DNA from: CAXWPM01 sp965206125
GTDB lineage: Bacteria > Acidobacteriota > Terriglobia > 20CM-2-55-15
DNA: 64,000 nt
Assembly: GCA_965206125.1 (NCBI GenBank)
Contig: CBDBIN010000037.1
Coordinates: forward strand, 62,001 to 126,000
Direction: 5' to 3'
The notes beneath the pieces are model-generated. The model saw only the letters and a program-made list of their open reading frames with translations, was not told where the DNA came from and ran no database searches. This document shows, piece by piece, positions 34,036-41,429 of this stretch. The position numbers were made by a program, and so were the translations under genes. Each line of letters begins with the position of its first letter. Positions within the stretch are counted from its first letter, which is position 1.

Positions 34036-34907
34036 AGCCCTTTCGAGGCGAGGAATTCCCCCACGACCTCCTCGACACTGCGCCCGGCGCCGTCGACAGC
34101 GTAATTCATCCGCCGCATCTCGGTTTCGTCGATCAACCCTCCCAGCATGCGGATCGCATCGGCCACTTCAGGGTACCGTGCGAGAATCTCCTTCCGGACG
34201 ATCGGGACGGCATCGTAGGGCGGAAAGTACCCCTTGTCGTCTCGGAGATGGACCAGGTCGAGCGCTTCAATCAGGCCGTCGGTCGAATTGCCCGCAATCA
34301 GATCCACCTGGCCGTCGGCCAGGGCCTGGTAGGTCAGGCCGAGTTCCATCACTCGCGGCGGGCGTGAGAACCTTAGTCTGTAGGTCGCGGCCAGACCGGC
34401 GTAGCCATCCTCCCTTTCCCCGAATTCATAGCCGAAACCCGGGGTCCACCTCGAGGTGTATGGCGCCGCGTCGGAGATCGTTTCCAGATCCAGTTCCTCG
34501 GCGTCGCTCCGGCGGACGATGATCGCGAAGGTGTTATTGAACCCGAGTGGAGGCATCCACTGGATGTTGAAACGGCTCTCGTACTCTTCCTGAATCTGCA
34601 TCAACACGACATCCGGGTCGAACTGCGGGGGTTGCTCGAGAATCGCTGCCAGCGCCGTTCCCGTGTACTCGACGTACATATCCAACTGGCCGGCAACGAT
34701 TCCCTCGTGACAGATGAACGTGCCGCCCAGGTTCAACCGCCGGTCGACAACGAGGTCGGTATGATTCTCGATCTGCTGGGCCAGCATTTCGCCGAGGATG
34801 ACCTGCTCGGTGAAGTTCTTCGATCCGATGACGATCGTGTCCGGCGCCGGCCCACAACCTGTCAGAACCACGACCGTTAGCACTACGACTATGAGTCTTG
34901 TTTTCAT
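34032..34907 (-). CDS. Glycine-betaine/choline-type ABC transporter substrate-binding lipoprotein (OsmF/OpuCC-like)
   Basis: The 291-residue protein has a lipoprotein signal with lipobox LTGC. It opens with 'TIVIGSKNFTEQVILGEMLAQQIE', the diagnostic start of the OpuAC/OsmF family, and has 'GQLDMYVEYTGTALAAI' and 'LGLTYQALADGQVDLIAGNSTDG'. It binds quaternary amines or related osmolytes outside the inner membrane. It overlaps the permease gene upstream and the oxidoreductase gene downstream by four bases each. Confidence 0.92.
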   Translation of the reverse strand: MKTRLIVVVLTVVVLTGCGPAPDTIVIGSKNFTEQVILGEMLAQQIENHTDLVVDRRLNLGGTFICHEGIVAGQLDMYVEYTGTALAAILEQPPQFDPDVVLMQIQEEYESRFNIQWMPPLGFNNTFAIIVRRSDAEELDLETISDAAPYTSRWTPGFGYEFGEREDGYAGLAATYRLRFSRPPRVMELGLTYQALADGQVDLIAGNSTDGLIEALDLVHLRDDKGYFPPYDAVPIVRKEILARYPEVADAIRMLGGLIDETEMRRMNYAVDGAGRSVEEVVGEFLASKGL

Positions 34908-35578
34908 CTTGCTCGGACGCTCGATTGGACCCTGGCCCCGCGCGTTCGATGGCCGCCGAGCCAGCTCTCGACCAGGCCGAGTCCAAAGTCGGCCGACAAT
35001 GCCATCGCCGCAGCGGGAACGGCTCCGACCAGTATCCGCGACGGGTTGGCCATTGCGACACCCTGAAAAATATAGGTCCCCAGGCCACCGGCCCCGATCG
35101 CAGCGGCGATTGTCGCCAACCCGACCGCGATGACCGTCGCGACACGGATGCCGGCAAAAATCACGCCTAGGGCCAGTGGGATCTCGACCCTGGCCAGAAC
35201 CTGCCAGTCGGTCATGCCGATACCGATCGCAGCCTCTCGGATGGCTGGATCGACGTGCATGATCCCGGTGTAGGTGTTCCGGATGATCGGAAGCAGCGAG
35301 TAGAGCAGCAGCGCGACGATCGCCGTCCGCGCACCGATGCCGCCGATAAAGGGAATCGGGATGAGAAAGCCGAACATCGCGAGGCTCGGGATCGTCTGCA
35401 TAATGTTGGCAAACGTCAGTATCGGCCGGCTGAGGCTCTCCATTCGCGTCATCAGGACGCCCAGAGGAAAGCCGATTATGATCGCAAGCAGTGTCGACAA
35501 GCCGACGAGGACGAGGTGCTCGCCGGTCAGCCGCAGGACTTCGTCTCCGTTCGCGGCCATGTACTCGAAAAAGTTCAT
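34904..35578 (-). CDS. Quaternary-amine ABC transporter permease (OpuCB/YehY-like)
   Basis: The 224-residue inner-membrane protein has five to six hydrophobic segments ('LVLVGLSTLLAIIIGFPLGVL', 'MFGFLIPIPFIGGIGARTAIVALLLY'). The cytoplasmic EAA loop, 'AIREAAIGIGMTDWQVLARVEIPLALGVIFAGI', is typical of the OpuCB/ProW group. It overlaps the ATPase gene by four bases. A single permease gene suggests a homodimeric channel. Confidence 0.92.
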   Translation of the reverse strand: MNFFEYMAANGDEVLRLTGEHLVLVGLSTLLAIIIGFPLGVLMTRMESLSRPILTFANIMQTIPSLAMFGFLIPIPFIGGIGARTAIVALLLYSLLPIIRNTYTGIMHVDPAIREAAIGIGMTDWQVLARVEIPLALGVIFAGIRVATVIAVGLATIAAAIGAGGLGTYIFQGVAMANPSRILVGAVPAAAMALSADFGLGLVESWLGGHRTRGARVQSSVRAR

Positions 35579-36324
35579 CCGAGCGACTCCACGAACAGAC
35601 GGGCTTCGGGGTGATCGAGCATCCTGAACTCGTCCGGCGGCGCCAACACCGCGAGACGGCCGTCCTGCATCAGTGCAATCCTGTCGCCCAAGGCGAACGC
35701 CTCGGCGACATCGTGCGTCACGAAGACCATCGTCTTGTTGAGGCGCGCCTGGAGGGCACGAAACTCCCGCCGAATCTCGGCTCGGGTAATCGGATCCAGG
35801 GAACCGAACGGTTCGTCCAGCAGCAGGATCGGTGGGTCCCCCGCCAGTGCTCGGGCCACACCGACACGCTGTCGCTGGCCGCCGGAGAGTTCGTGCGGAT
35901 AGCGGCCGGCAAACTCGGCAGGGTCCAGCCCGACCAACTCCAGCATCTTCTCCACGCGAAGGCGGGTTTCATCGGCGGACCAACCCTCGAGCGACGGGAC
36001 AAGGCCCACGTTCTCTCCGATCGTGAAATGCGGAAACAGGCCGACCTCCTGGATGACGTAGCCGATCTGGCGACGCAGTTGGATCGGATCCCAGTCCGCT
36101 ACGGCCTCTCCGTCGACAAGAACCCGACCTTCGGACAGTTCCACGAGCCGATTGATGAGTTTCAGCGTCGTGGTCTTGCCCGAACCGCTCCTGCCAAGCA
36201 GGACGAGGGTCTCCCCCGGTGCGATCGACAACGTGAGGTCATGGATGATCGGGTGATCGGGATCGATGCGGTAGACGGCGCCCTCGAACTTGATACTTGC
36301 GGCGGCCTGAGCGTCGGGGAGCAT
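35575..36324 (-). CDS. Quaternary-amine ABC transporter ATPase (OpuCA/ProV-like)
   Basis: The 249-residue protein has Walker A 'LLGRSGSGKTTTLKLI', signature 'LSGGQRQRVGVARAL', Walker B 'ILLLDEPFGSLDP' and the switch His in 'VFVTHDVAEAF'. It lacks the C-terminal CBS domains that sense ionic strength in OpuCA/ProV, so osmotic gating through this subunit is unlikely. It is the first gene of a leftward operon of four to five overlapping genes. Divergent alanine racemase starts 101 bases away. Confidence 0.92.
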   Translation of the reverse strand: MLPDAQAAASIKFEGAVYRIDPDHPIIHDLTLSIAPGETLVLLGRSGSGKTTTLKLINRLVELSEGRVLVDGEAVADWDPIQLRRQIGYVIQEVGLFPHFTIGENVGLVPSLEGWSADETRLRVEKMLELVGLDPAEFAGRYPHELSGGQRQRVGVARALAGDPPILLLDEPFGSLDPITRAEIRREFRALQARLNKTMVFVTHDVAEAFALGDRIALMQDGRLAVLAPPDEFRMLDHPEARLFVESLG

Positions 36325-36425
36325 CGCGTAAGGATACCGTATAATCGGTCACGCATTTCCCTATGGCGGCGGTCCATGATCACTGAAACCGTTCCGGACA
36401 CCGACCGACGAGGAGTCCATTCCAC

Positions 36426-37580
36426 TTGAGCATCAACGCTTCCTGGCTGGAGATCAGTGGCGACGCACTTCGCCGAAACGTGAAGACGTTTCGCGACGTG
36501 TTGACCGCAGGGACCAACCTGATGGTCGTCGTCAAAGCGAACGCATACGGCCACGACCTCGAAATTGTCTCCTGGGAGATCGCCGCCGCCGCCGACTGGT
36601 TCGGCGTCGACTCATTGGACGAAGCAATCGCCGTCGAGGGCGTCGCCCCCCGGAAGCCCATCCTGATCCTCGGCTACTCCGAGGCGGCCAGCGCGGACAC
36701 GATCGTCGGGAAGGGATTCCGCCAAGTCGTGTACAGGATGGATCAGGCCCAAGCGCTGTCGCGCGCGGCCACAGCCGACGGCCAGGCCGCACGGGTCCAC
36801 CTCAAGATCGAAACCGGTACGAATCGACAGGGAGTCCCCATGGCCGAGGCTGCCGAGTTCGGCAGGTCGGTCGCCGCGCTACCGGGCGTCGAGGTCGAGG
36901 GTATCTATACCCATTTCGCGAACATCGAGGACACGCTGGATCCGTCGTACGCCGAACTGCAGCTAAGACGGTTCCGCAACGCTGTAAAAGCCCTGGACGA
37001 GGTGGGGATCCGCCCCGCCCTGATCCACGGCGCTGCCACTGCAGGAATCCTCCTTTATCCCGAAACCCACTTCACGATGGTTCGGCTGGGGATCGGCGCC
37101 TACGGTATATGGCCGTCGCGTGAGACGCGGATCGCCGCGCGCGAGCGGGGGCGGGCAGTCGCGCTCGAACCCGCGATGACCTGGAAGACGCGTATTGCGC
37201 AGTTGAAGCGGATCGAACCCGGCGAGTACGTCGGCTACGGCTTGTCCTTCCAGGCCTCCCGGCCGACGACGCTGGCCGTCATCCCCGTGGGATACTCCGA
37301 AGGCTACGATCGCAAGCTCTCGGGTTCAGGCCACGCCCTGGTCCGCGGCAAACGCGTCCCTGTCGTAGGGCGTGTGGCGATGAACATGACGATGCTGGAT
37401 GTCACCGACTCCGAACCCGAACCCGATGACGAGGTCGTCCTGATCGGTCGGCAGGGGGAGGCCGAGATTACGGCGGACGACCTGGCAGATCGCATCGGAA
37501 CCATCTCCTACGAAGTACTGGCTCGCATCAACCCATTGCTCGAACGCCGCGTTTCTCCGGCAAAAGGAGTCCACCCATGA
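36426..37580 (+). CDS. alr: Alanine racemase
   Basis: The 384-residue protein carries the PLP lysine in 'LMVVVKANAYGHDLEI' and the second-domain catalytic Tyr region 'GYGLSFQASRPTTLAVIPVGYSEGYDR', plus 'VGRVAMNMTMLDVTD'. It interconverts L- and D-alanine for peptidoglycan. The start is TTG 36426, with GAGGAG ten bases upstream; no in-frame ATG is near. A +-strand TATAAT lies at 36340-36345. Its stop overlaps the start of the secreted MBL gene (ATGA). Confidence 0.92.
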   Translation: MSINASWLEISGDALRRNVKTFRDVLTAGTNLMVVVKANAYGHDLEIVSWEIAAAADWFGVDSLDEAIAVEGVAPRKPILILGYSEAASADTIVGKGFRQVVYRMDQAQALSRAATADGQAARVHLKIETGTNRQGVPMAEAAEFGRSVAALPGVEVEGIYTHFANIEDTLDPSYAELQLRRFRNAVKALDEVGIRPALIHGAATAGILLYPETHFTMVRLGIGAYGIWPSRETRIAARERGRAVALEPAMTWKTRIAQLKRIEPGEYVGYGLSFQASRPTTLAVIPVGYSEGYDRKLSGSGHALVRGKRVPVVGRVAMNMTMLDVTDSEPEPDDEVVLIGRQGEAEITADDLADRIGTISYEVLARINPLLERRVSPAKGVHP

Positions 37581-38533
37581 AACGGATTACATCGAAGATT
37601 GTGCTCGGCGCCCTGGCGGCGCTGATCGCATCGATGCCGCTGCTGTCTTCGGGAAAGATCGCCGAAAGCCGTCCGAATAGAACTCCGATCCAGGAAGGTG
37701 GGATGCAACTCGTCATGCTGGGTACCGGCACCCCGAACGCAGACCCGGAACGCTCCGGTCCCGCGGTTGCCGTCGTCGTCGACGGACGATCCTATCTAGT
37801 CGATGCGGGTCCCGGCGTGGTAAGGCGCGCAGCCGCGGCCATGGCCGACGGCAACCGGGCGCTGGGCGCAGCATCCCTGGAGAGAGTGTTCATCTCCCAC
37901 CTCCACTCGGACCATACGCTTGGTTTGCCGGATCTGATGTTCAGCCCTTGGGTGCTCGGACGGAGAGTGCCGCTCGAGGTCTACGGCCCTCCGGGAATCG
38001 GTGCGATGACGGAGAACCTCGAAGAGGCGTGGACCGAGGACATTCAGATGCGCCTGTTCGGGCTCGAACCCCGGAACAACCGAAACTATCGCGCGGTCAC
38101 TCACGAAATCGAAGGCGGCCCTATCTACGAGGACGATGGTGTACGGATCGAAGCTATCTCCGTAACTCATGGATCCTGGCCCGAAGCGTTCGGCTTCAGA
38201 TTTGAGAGCTCGGACCGCGTCATCGTGATATCCGGCGATGCGGCTCCCAGTCCGGCTCTGGTGGATGCCTGCGACGGTTGTGACATCCTGGTGCACGAGG
38301 TCTATTCAACCGAACGCCTGCCAACGCGGCCTCCCGAGTGGCAGACCTACCATCGTTCGTTCCACACATCCACTGTCGAACTGGCGGAGCTGGCACAGAG
38401 GGCGCAGCCGAAGCTGCTCGTGCTGTACCACCAGTTGTACTGGGCCGCGACCGACGATGATCTCATCCGTGAGATCAGGGAGGCCGGCTATGAAGGCGCG
38501 GTGGTTTCCGGGCGGGACCTGAGTGTCTATTAA
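37577..38533 (+). CDS. Exported MBL-fold hydrolase of the tRNase Z/arylsulfatase-like type
   Basis: The 318-residue protein has an N-terminal signal peptide (KRITSKIVLGALAALIAS), so it acts outside the cytoplasm. The metal motif 'VFISHLHSDHTLGLPDL' matches the tRNase Z family layout, with 'MLGTGTPNADPERSGPAVAV' at the front and 'VIVISGDAAPSPALVDAC' and 'EVYSTERLPT' later. Export excludes tRNA processing; relatives include secreted phosphodiesterases and AHL-lactonase-like enzymes. It overlaps alr by four bases, an association that may only reflect transcription. Confidence 0.86.
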   Translation: MKRITSKIVLGALAALIASMPLLSSGKIAESRPNRTPIQEGGMQLVMLGTGTPNADPERSGPAVAVVVDGRSYLVDAGPGVVRRAAAAMADGNRALGAASLERVFISHLHSDHTLGLPDLMFSPWVLGRRVPLEVYGPPGIGAMTENLEEAWTEDIQMRLFGLEPRNNRNYRAVTHEIEGGPIYEDDGVRIEAISVTHGSWPEAFGFRFESSDRVIVISGDAAPSPALVDACDGCDILVHEVYSTERLPTRPPEWQTYHRSFHTSTVELAELAQRAQPKLLVLYHQLYWAATDDDLIREIREAGYEGAVVSGRDLSVY

Positions 38534-38548
38534 TCACGAGGAGGATTC

Positions 38549-39400
38549 ATGTCATCTCAACCGACACATGTAGACGGTTCTGTGCGATCCCTCTGGCGTT
38601 ATCCGGTCAAGTCCATGCGAGGCGAGGAGTTGAATTCCGCGCGGGTGACCGAGGGTGGAATCATCCACGATCGAGCGTACGCGGTGATCGATCGGTCCAA
38701 CGGGAAGGTGGCCAGCGCCAAGGTCCCAAGCAAGTGGGGCGGGCTGGTCCAATGCAGCGCGTCGTGTGAGACCGCGGAGTCGGACGATCGCGTACCGACC
38801 GTACGTATCGCTCTGCCGGACGACACCGCCGTTTCCAGTGTCGACCCGGATCTCGGCGCGCGGCTATCGGAAGCACTCGGCCGCCCTGTCGATCTCGGTG
38901 CGTTCCGTCCGGAAACCCCGAGCGTCGAACGTCTGGATCCGTTCGCTGACGATGAGACCATCGTCGACATCGGCGAGCTCATGATGGCAGGGCGGTTTTC
39001 CGACTACGCTGCCGTGCATCTTCTGACGACGGCAACGCTCGAACGACTCGCGGAGCTCTACCCGGAGGGTCAGTTCGATGTCCGGCGCTTTCGCCCCAAC
39101 GTCGTAGTCGAGACTCCGTCGGGCGTGAACGGCTTTGTCGAGAACGATTGGGTCGGACGGACGATCGCCATCGGCGACGAGGTTCGCCTGCGGATCAGCG
39201 ATCCCTCTCCGCGTTGTTCCATCCCGACGCTGGCCCAGGGGGACCTTCCCGCGGATCGCAGAATCCTGCGGACGATTGCCGAGCACAACCGGGTGGGTAT
39301 TCCTGTCCTGGAGGGAGAAGTCCTGCCGAGCGTCGGAGTCTACGCTTTCGTCGTACAGGCCGGAATGGTGGGGCGTGGTGATACGGTGCGGATTGAGTAG
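38549..39400 (+). CDS. MOSC domain protein (YcbX/mARC-like)
   Basis: The 283-residue protein has the N-terminal beta-barrel 'VRSLWRYPVKSMRGEELNSARVTEGGIIHDRAYAVID', followed by the MOSC core with 'FRPNVVVETPSGVNGFVENDWVGRTIAIG' and the cysteine segment 'RISDPSPRCSIPTLAQGDL', where the conserved Cys would bind the molybdenum cofactor. Family members reduce N-hydroxylated compounds. No electron-transfer partner domain is present, so an external reductase would be needed. A GAGGAG ribosome-binding site precedes the ATG. Confidence 0.87.
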   Translation: MSSQPTHVDGSVRSLWRYPVKSMRGEELNSARVTEGGIIHDRAYAVIDRSNGKVASAKVPSKWGGLVQCSASCETAESDDRVPTVRIALPDDTAVSSVDPDLGARLSEALGRPVDLGAFRPETPSVERLDPFADDETIVDIGELMMAGRFSDYAAVHLLTTATLERLAELYPEGQFDVRRFRPNVVVETPSGVNGFVENDWVGRTIAIGDEVRLRISDPSPRCSIPTLAQGDLPADRRILRTIAEHNRVGIPVLEGEVLPSVGVYAFVVQAGMVGRGDTVRIE

Positions 39401-39513
39401 ACGGCGGACCACAGGTTGTGAACTCTCAAGGTAACTGGACTGACGGTTGCTTGTCGTTTAAATGTCAACGTGCCGCTACTCACCCACTTTGCTTTCGACA
39501 ACGTTCATCATAC

Positions 39514-39529
39514 GAATTCAAAAGCAAGA
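39514..39529 (+). promoter_or_regulatory. Candidate Ada box upstream of ada
   Basis: GAATTCAAAAGCAAGA contains AAT-N6-GCAA, the spacing of the A and B elements recognised by methylated Ada in enterobacteria. By memory of the E. coli ada promoter site (GAATTAAAGCGCAAGA), 13 of 16 positions agree. It is about 70-85 bases before the ada start. Confidence 0.5.
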
Positions 39530-39600
39530 CCCGGAGTGCCTTGCCGGTCGGCGACAGCTAAACTCAAAGCATCGGTCAGGAAAGAATCCAGAGGAAGCAG

Positions 39601-40686
39601 GTGAACATGACCACCAAGGATGAATTGTCGGCGACGGTGACGGTGAGCGATCCTCGCTGGGCCGCCGTTGTTGCGCGCGATCCGGAAGCGGACGGCCGGT
39701 TCTTTTACTCGGTCAAGACCACCGGCGTGTACTGCAGGCCGTCTTGCGGGGCACGCATTGCGAAACCAGAGAACGTCGCCTTCCACCTCAACACGGCGGA
39801 CGCGGAGGGCGCGGGCTTCCGCCCCTGCAAGCGATGCAAGCCGGATCAGCCTAGCCTGACGGAACAGCGCACGGCCAAGGTGGCTGAGCTATGCCGGTTC
39901 ATCGAGAAGGCCGAGCAATTGCCTACTCTCGACGAACTGGCCCGGCAGGCGGGACTCAGCGCTTACCACCTTCACCGCGTGTTCAGGGATATCACCGGCC
40001 TGACACCCAAAGCCTACGGTGAGGCGCATCGGGCCAAGCGAGTCCGACAGGAACTCGTTCGCCAAGAGACGGTGACCGCAGCCATCTACGGCGCCGGCTA
40101 CGGTTCCAACAGCCGGTTCTACGAGGAATCCAATCAGATACTCGGCATGACGCCCACCCAATATCGTGCCGGTGGGATGGACACGGCAATTCGCTTCGCC
40201 ATCGGAGAATGTTCTCTCGGGTCGATCCTTGTCGCACAGAGCGATCGCGGCGTCTGCGCCATTCTCATGGGTGATGATCCGGATGGGCTGGCACAGGATC
40301 TTCAAAAACGGTTTCCCGAGGCCAACCTGATCGGAGGCGACGCCCAATTCGAGCAGTTGGTTGCCAAGGTGGTGGGCTTCATCGAGGCCCCCGGTTTAGG
40401 ACTCGATCTACCGCTTGACGTCCGCGGGACCGCGTTTCAACGGCGCGTCTGTCAGGCATTGCGCAAAATTCCGGCTGGCGAAACAGCGAGCTACACCGAC
40501 ATCGCAAGCGGCATCGGGTCGCCGAAATCGGTTCGCGCCGTGGCACGGGCCTGCAGCGCCAACGCTCTGGCCGTCGCGATTCCTTGTCATCGCGTCGTGC
40601 GCAATGACGGCAGGCTGGCCGGCTATCGTTGGGGCGTGGAGCGCAAGCGAGCGCTGCTCGAACGAGAGAGCGGTGGAAAGCGGTAG
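39601..40686 (+). CDS. ada: Bifunctional Ada: methylphosphotriester repair/AraC regulator and O6-methylguanine-DNA methyltransferase
   Basis: The 361-residue protein has all three Ada parts. The N-terminal zinc domain includes 'GVYCRPSCGARIAKPENV' and 'FRPCKRCKPD' (four Cys, the first being the phosphotriester acceptor). An AraC-type helix-turn-helix follows ('TLDELARQAGLSAYHLHRVF', 'AAIYGAGYGSNSRFYEESNQ'). The C-terminal methyltransferase has the acceptor Cys in 'AVAIPCHRVVRNDG'. It repairs alkylated DNA and, once methylated, activates its own transcription; an Ada-box-like site is upstream. The GTG at 39601 follows AGAGGA by five bases; ATG 39607 is an alternative. Confidence 0.95.
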   Translation: MNMTTKDELSATVTVSDPRWAAVVARDPEADGRFFYSVKTTGVYCRPSCGARIAKPENVAFHLNTADAEGAGFRPCKRCKPDQPSLTEQRTAKVAELCRFIEKAEQLPTLDELARQAGLSAYHLHRVFRDITGLTPKAYGEAHRAKRVRQELVRQETVTAAIYGAGYGSNSRFYEESNQILGMTPTQYRAGGMDTAIRFAIGECSLGSILVAQSDRGVCAILMGDDPDGLAQDLQKRFPEANLIGGDAQFEQLVAKVVGFIEAPGLGLDLPLDVRGTAFQRRVCQALRKIPAGETASYTDIASGIGSPKSVRAVARACSANALAVAIPCHRVVRNDGRLAGYRWGVERKRALLERESGGKR

Positions 40687-40757
40687 CCTCCGGTTCCGGC
40701 CGAAGGGCAGGCGATTCACGCGGGTGGTAACATTCGGTTCACCCAGGAGAAACGAAC

Positions 40758-41309
40758 GTGAGGCGCCGGATTATCGTCTACATCGCGACGAGCGCGGACG
40801 GGTTCATCGCCAGGCCGGACGGCGACGTCGGCTGGTTGGACCGTCCGCCTGTTCCCGGGAGCTACGGGATGGCCGCGTTCCTGCGGTCTATCGATACGAT
40901 CCTGTGGGGACGGAAGACCTACGAAAAAGGACTCGACCTGGGCGGCAGTCCGGAAGGCTTCGGTAAGGGCATCCGGAACCACGTCTTCACACGGAGGCCA
41001 ACGCCCCCTGCCGCGAAAGGTGTCGAGTTCGTGAACGAACCGATACGCGCCTTCGCCCGCCGACTACGCCGAAGGAAGGGCAAAGACATCTGGATGATGG
41101 GTGGCGGCGAGATCATCGCATCCTTCCTTGACGAAGGCCAGATCGACGAGTTCGTCATCCACGTCATCCCGACGCTCATCGGCGAAGGCATTCCGTTGGT
41201 CGCTCCCCGGCATCGCAACATCCCGCTCGAGCTACGGTCGACGAAACGTTACAAGGACGGGGTCGTGCGGTTGCACTACAGAATCGGAAAACGCCAGTGG
41301 CAATCATGA
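40758..41309 (+). CDS. Dihydrofolate reductase-family (RibD C-terminal domain) protein
   Basis: The GTG start follows AGGAG by eight bases. The 183-residue protein begins 'IIVYIATSADGFIARPDGDVGWLD', typical of the YyaP/RibD-C type of DHFR-family proteins, and has 'DTILWGRKTYEKGL', 'IWMMGGGEIIASFLDEGQID' and 'VIPTLIGEGIPLV'. These cytoplasmic NADPH-dependent proteins have mostly unknown substrates. It lies 71 bases after ada and may belong to its transcript. Confidence 0.88.
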   Translation: MRRRIIVYIATSADGFIARPDGDVGWLDRPPVPGSYGMAAFLRSIDTILWGRKTYEKGLDLGGSPEGFGKGIRNHVFTRRPTPPAAKGVEFVNEPIRAFARRLRRRKGKDIWMMGGGEIIASFLDEGQIDEFVIHVIPTLIGEGIPLVAPRHRNIPLELRSTKRYKDGVVRLHYRIGKRQWQS

Positions 41310-41352
41310 GCTTTTTGGACGATGAAACCGGACATGGCGAGACCCAATCCCA

Positions 41353-41424
41353 CCACGTCGCTGACGTGGGGGCGTAGCGCCCCCGGAATCTCCAATCTCG
41401 AATCTCGAACTTCCAATCTCGAAT
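41353..41424. repeat. Stacked hairpins and an AATCTCGAA short-repeat tract between convergent genes
   Basis: CCACGTC-GCT-GACGTGG (41353-41369) abuts GGGGGCG-TAG-CGCCCCC (41368-41384); the two stems share two bases and are mutually exclusive or stacked. Then 41387-41424 repeats AATCTCCAATCTCGAATCTC-type 7-9 base motifs. It separates the DHFR-like gene from the end of the S9 peptidase gene and may act as a two-way terminator. Confidence 0.65.
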
Positions 41425-41429
41425 GACTG

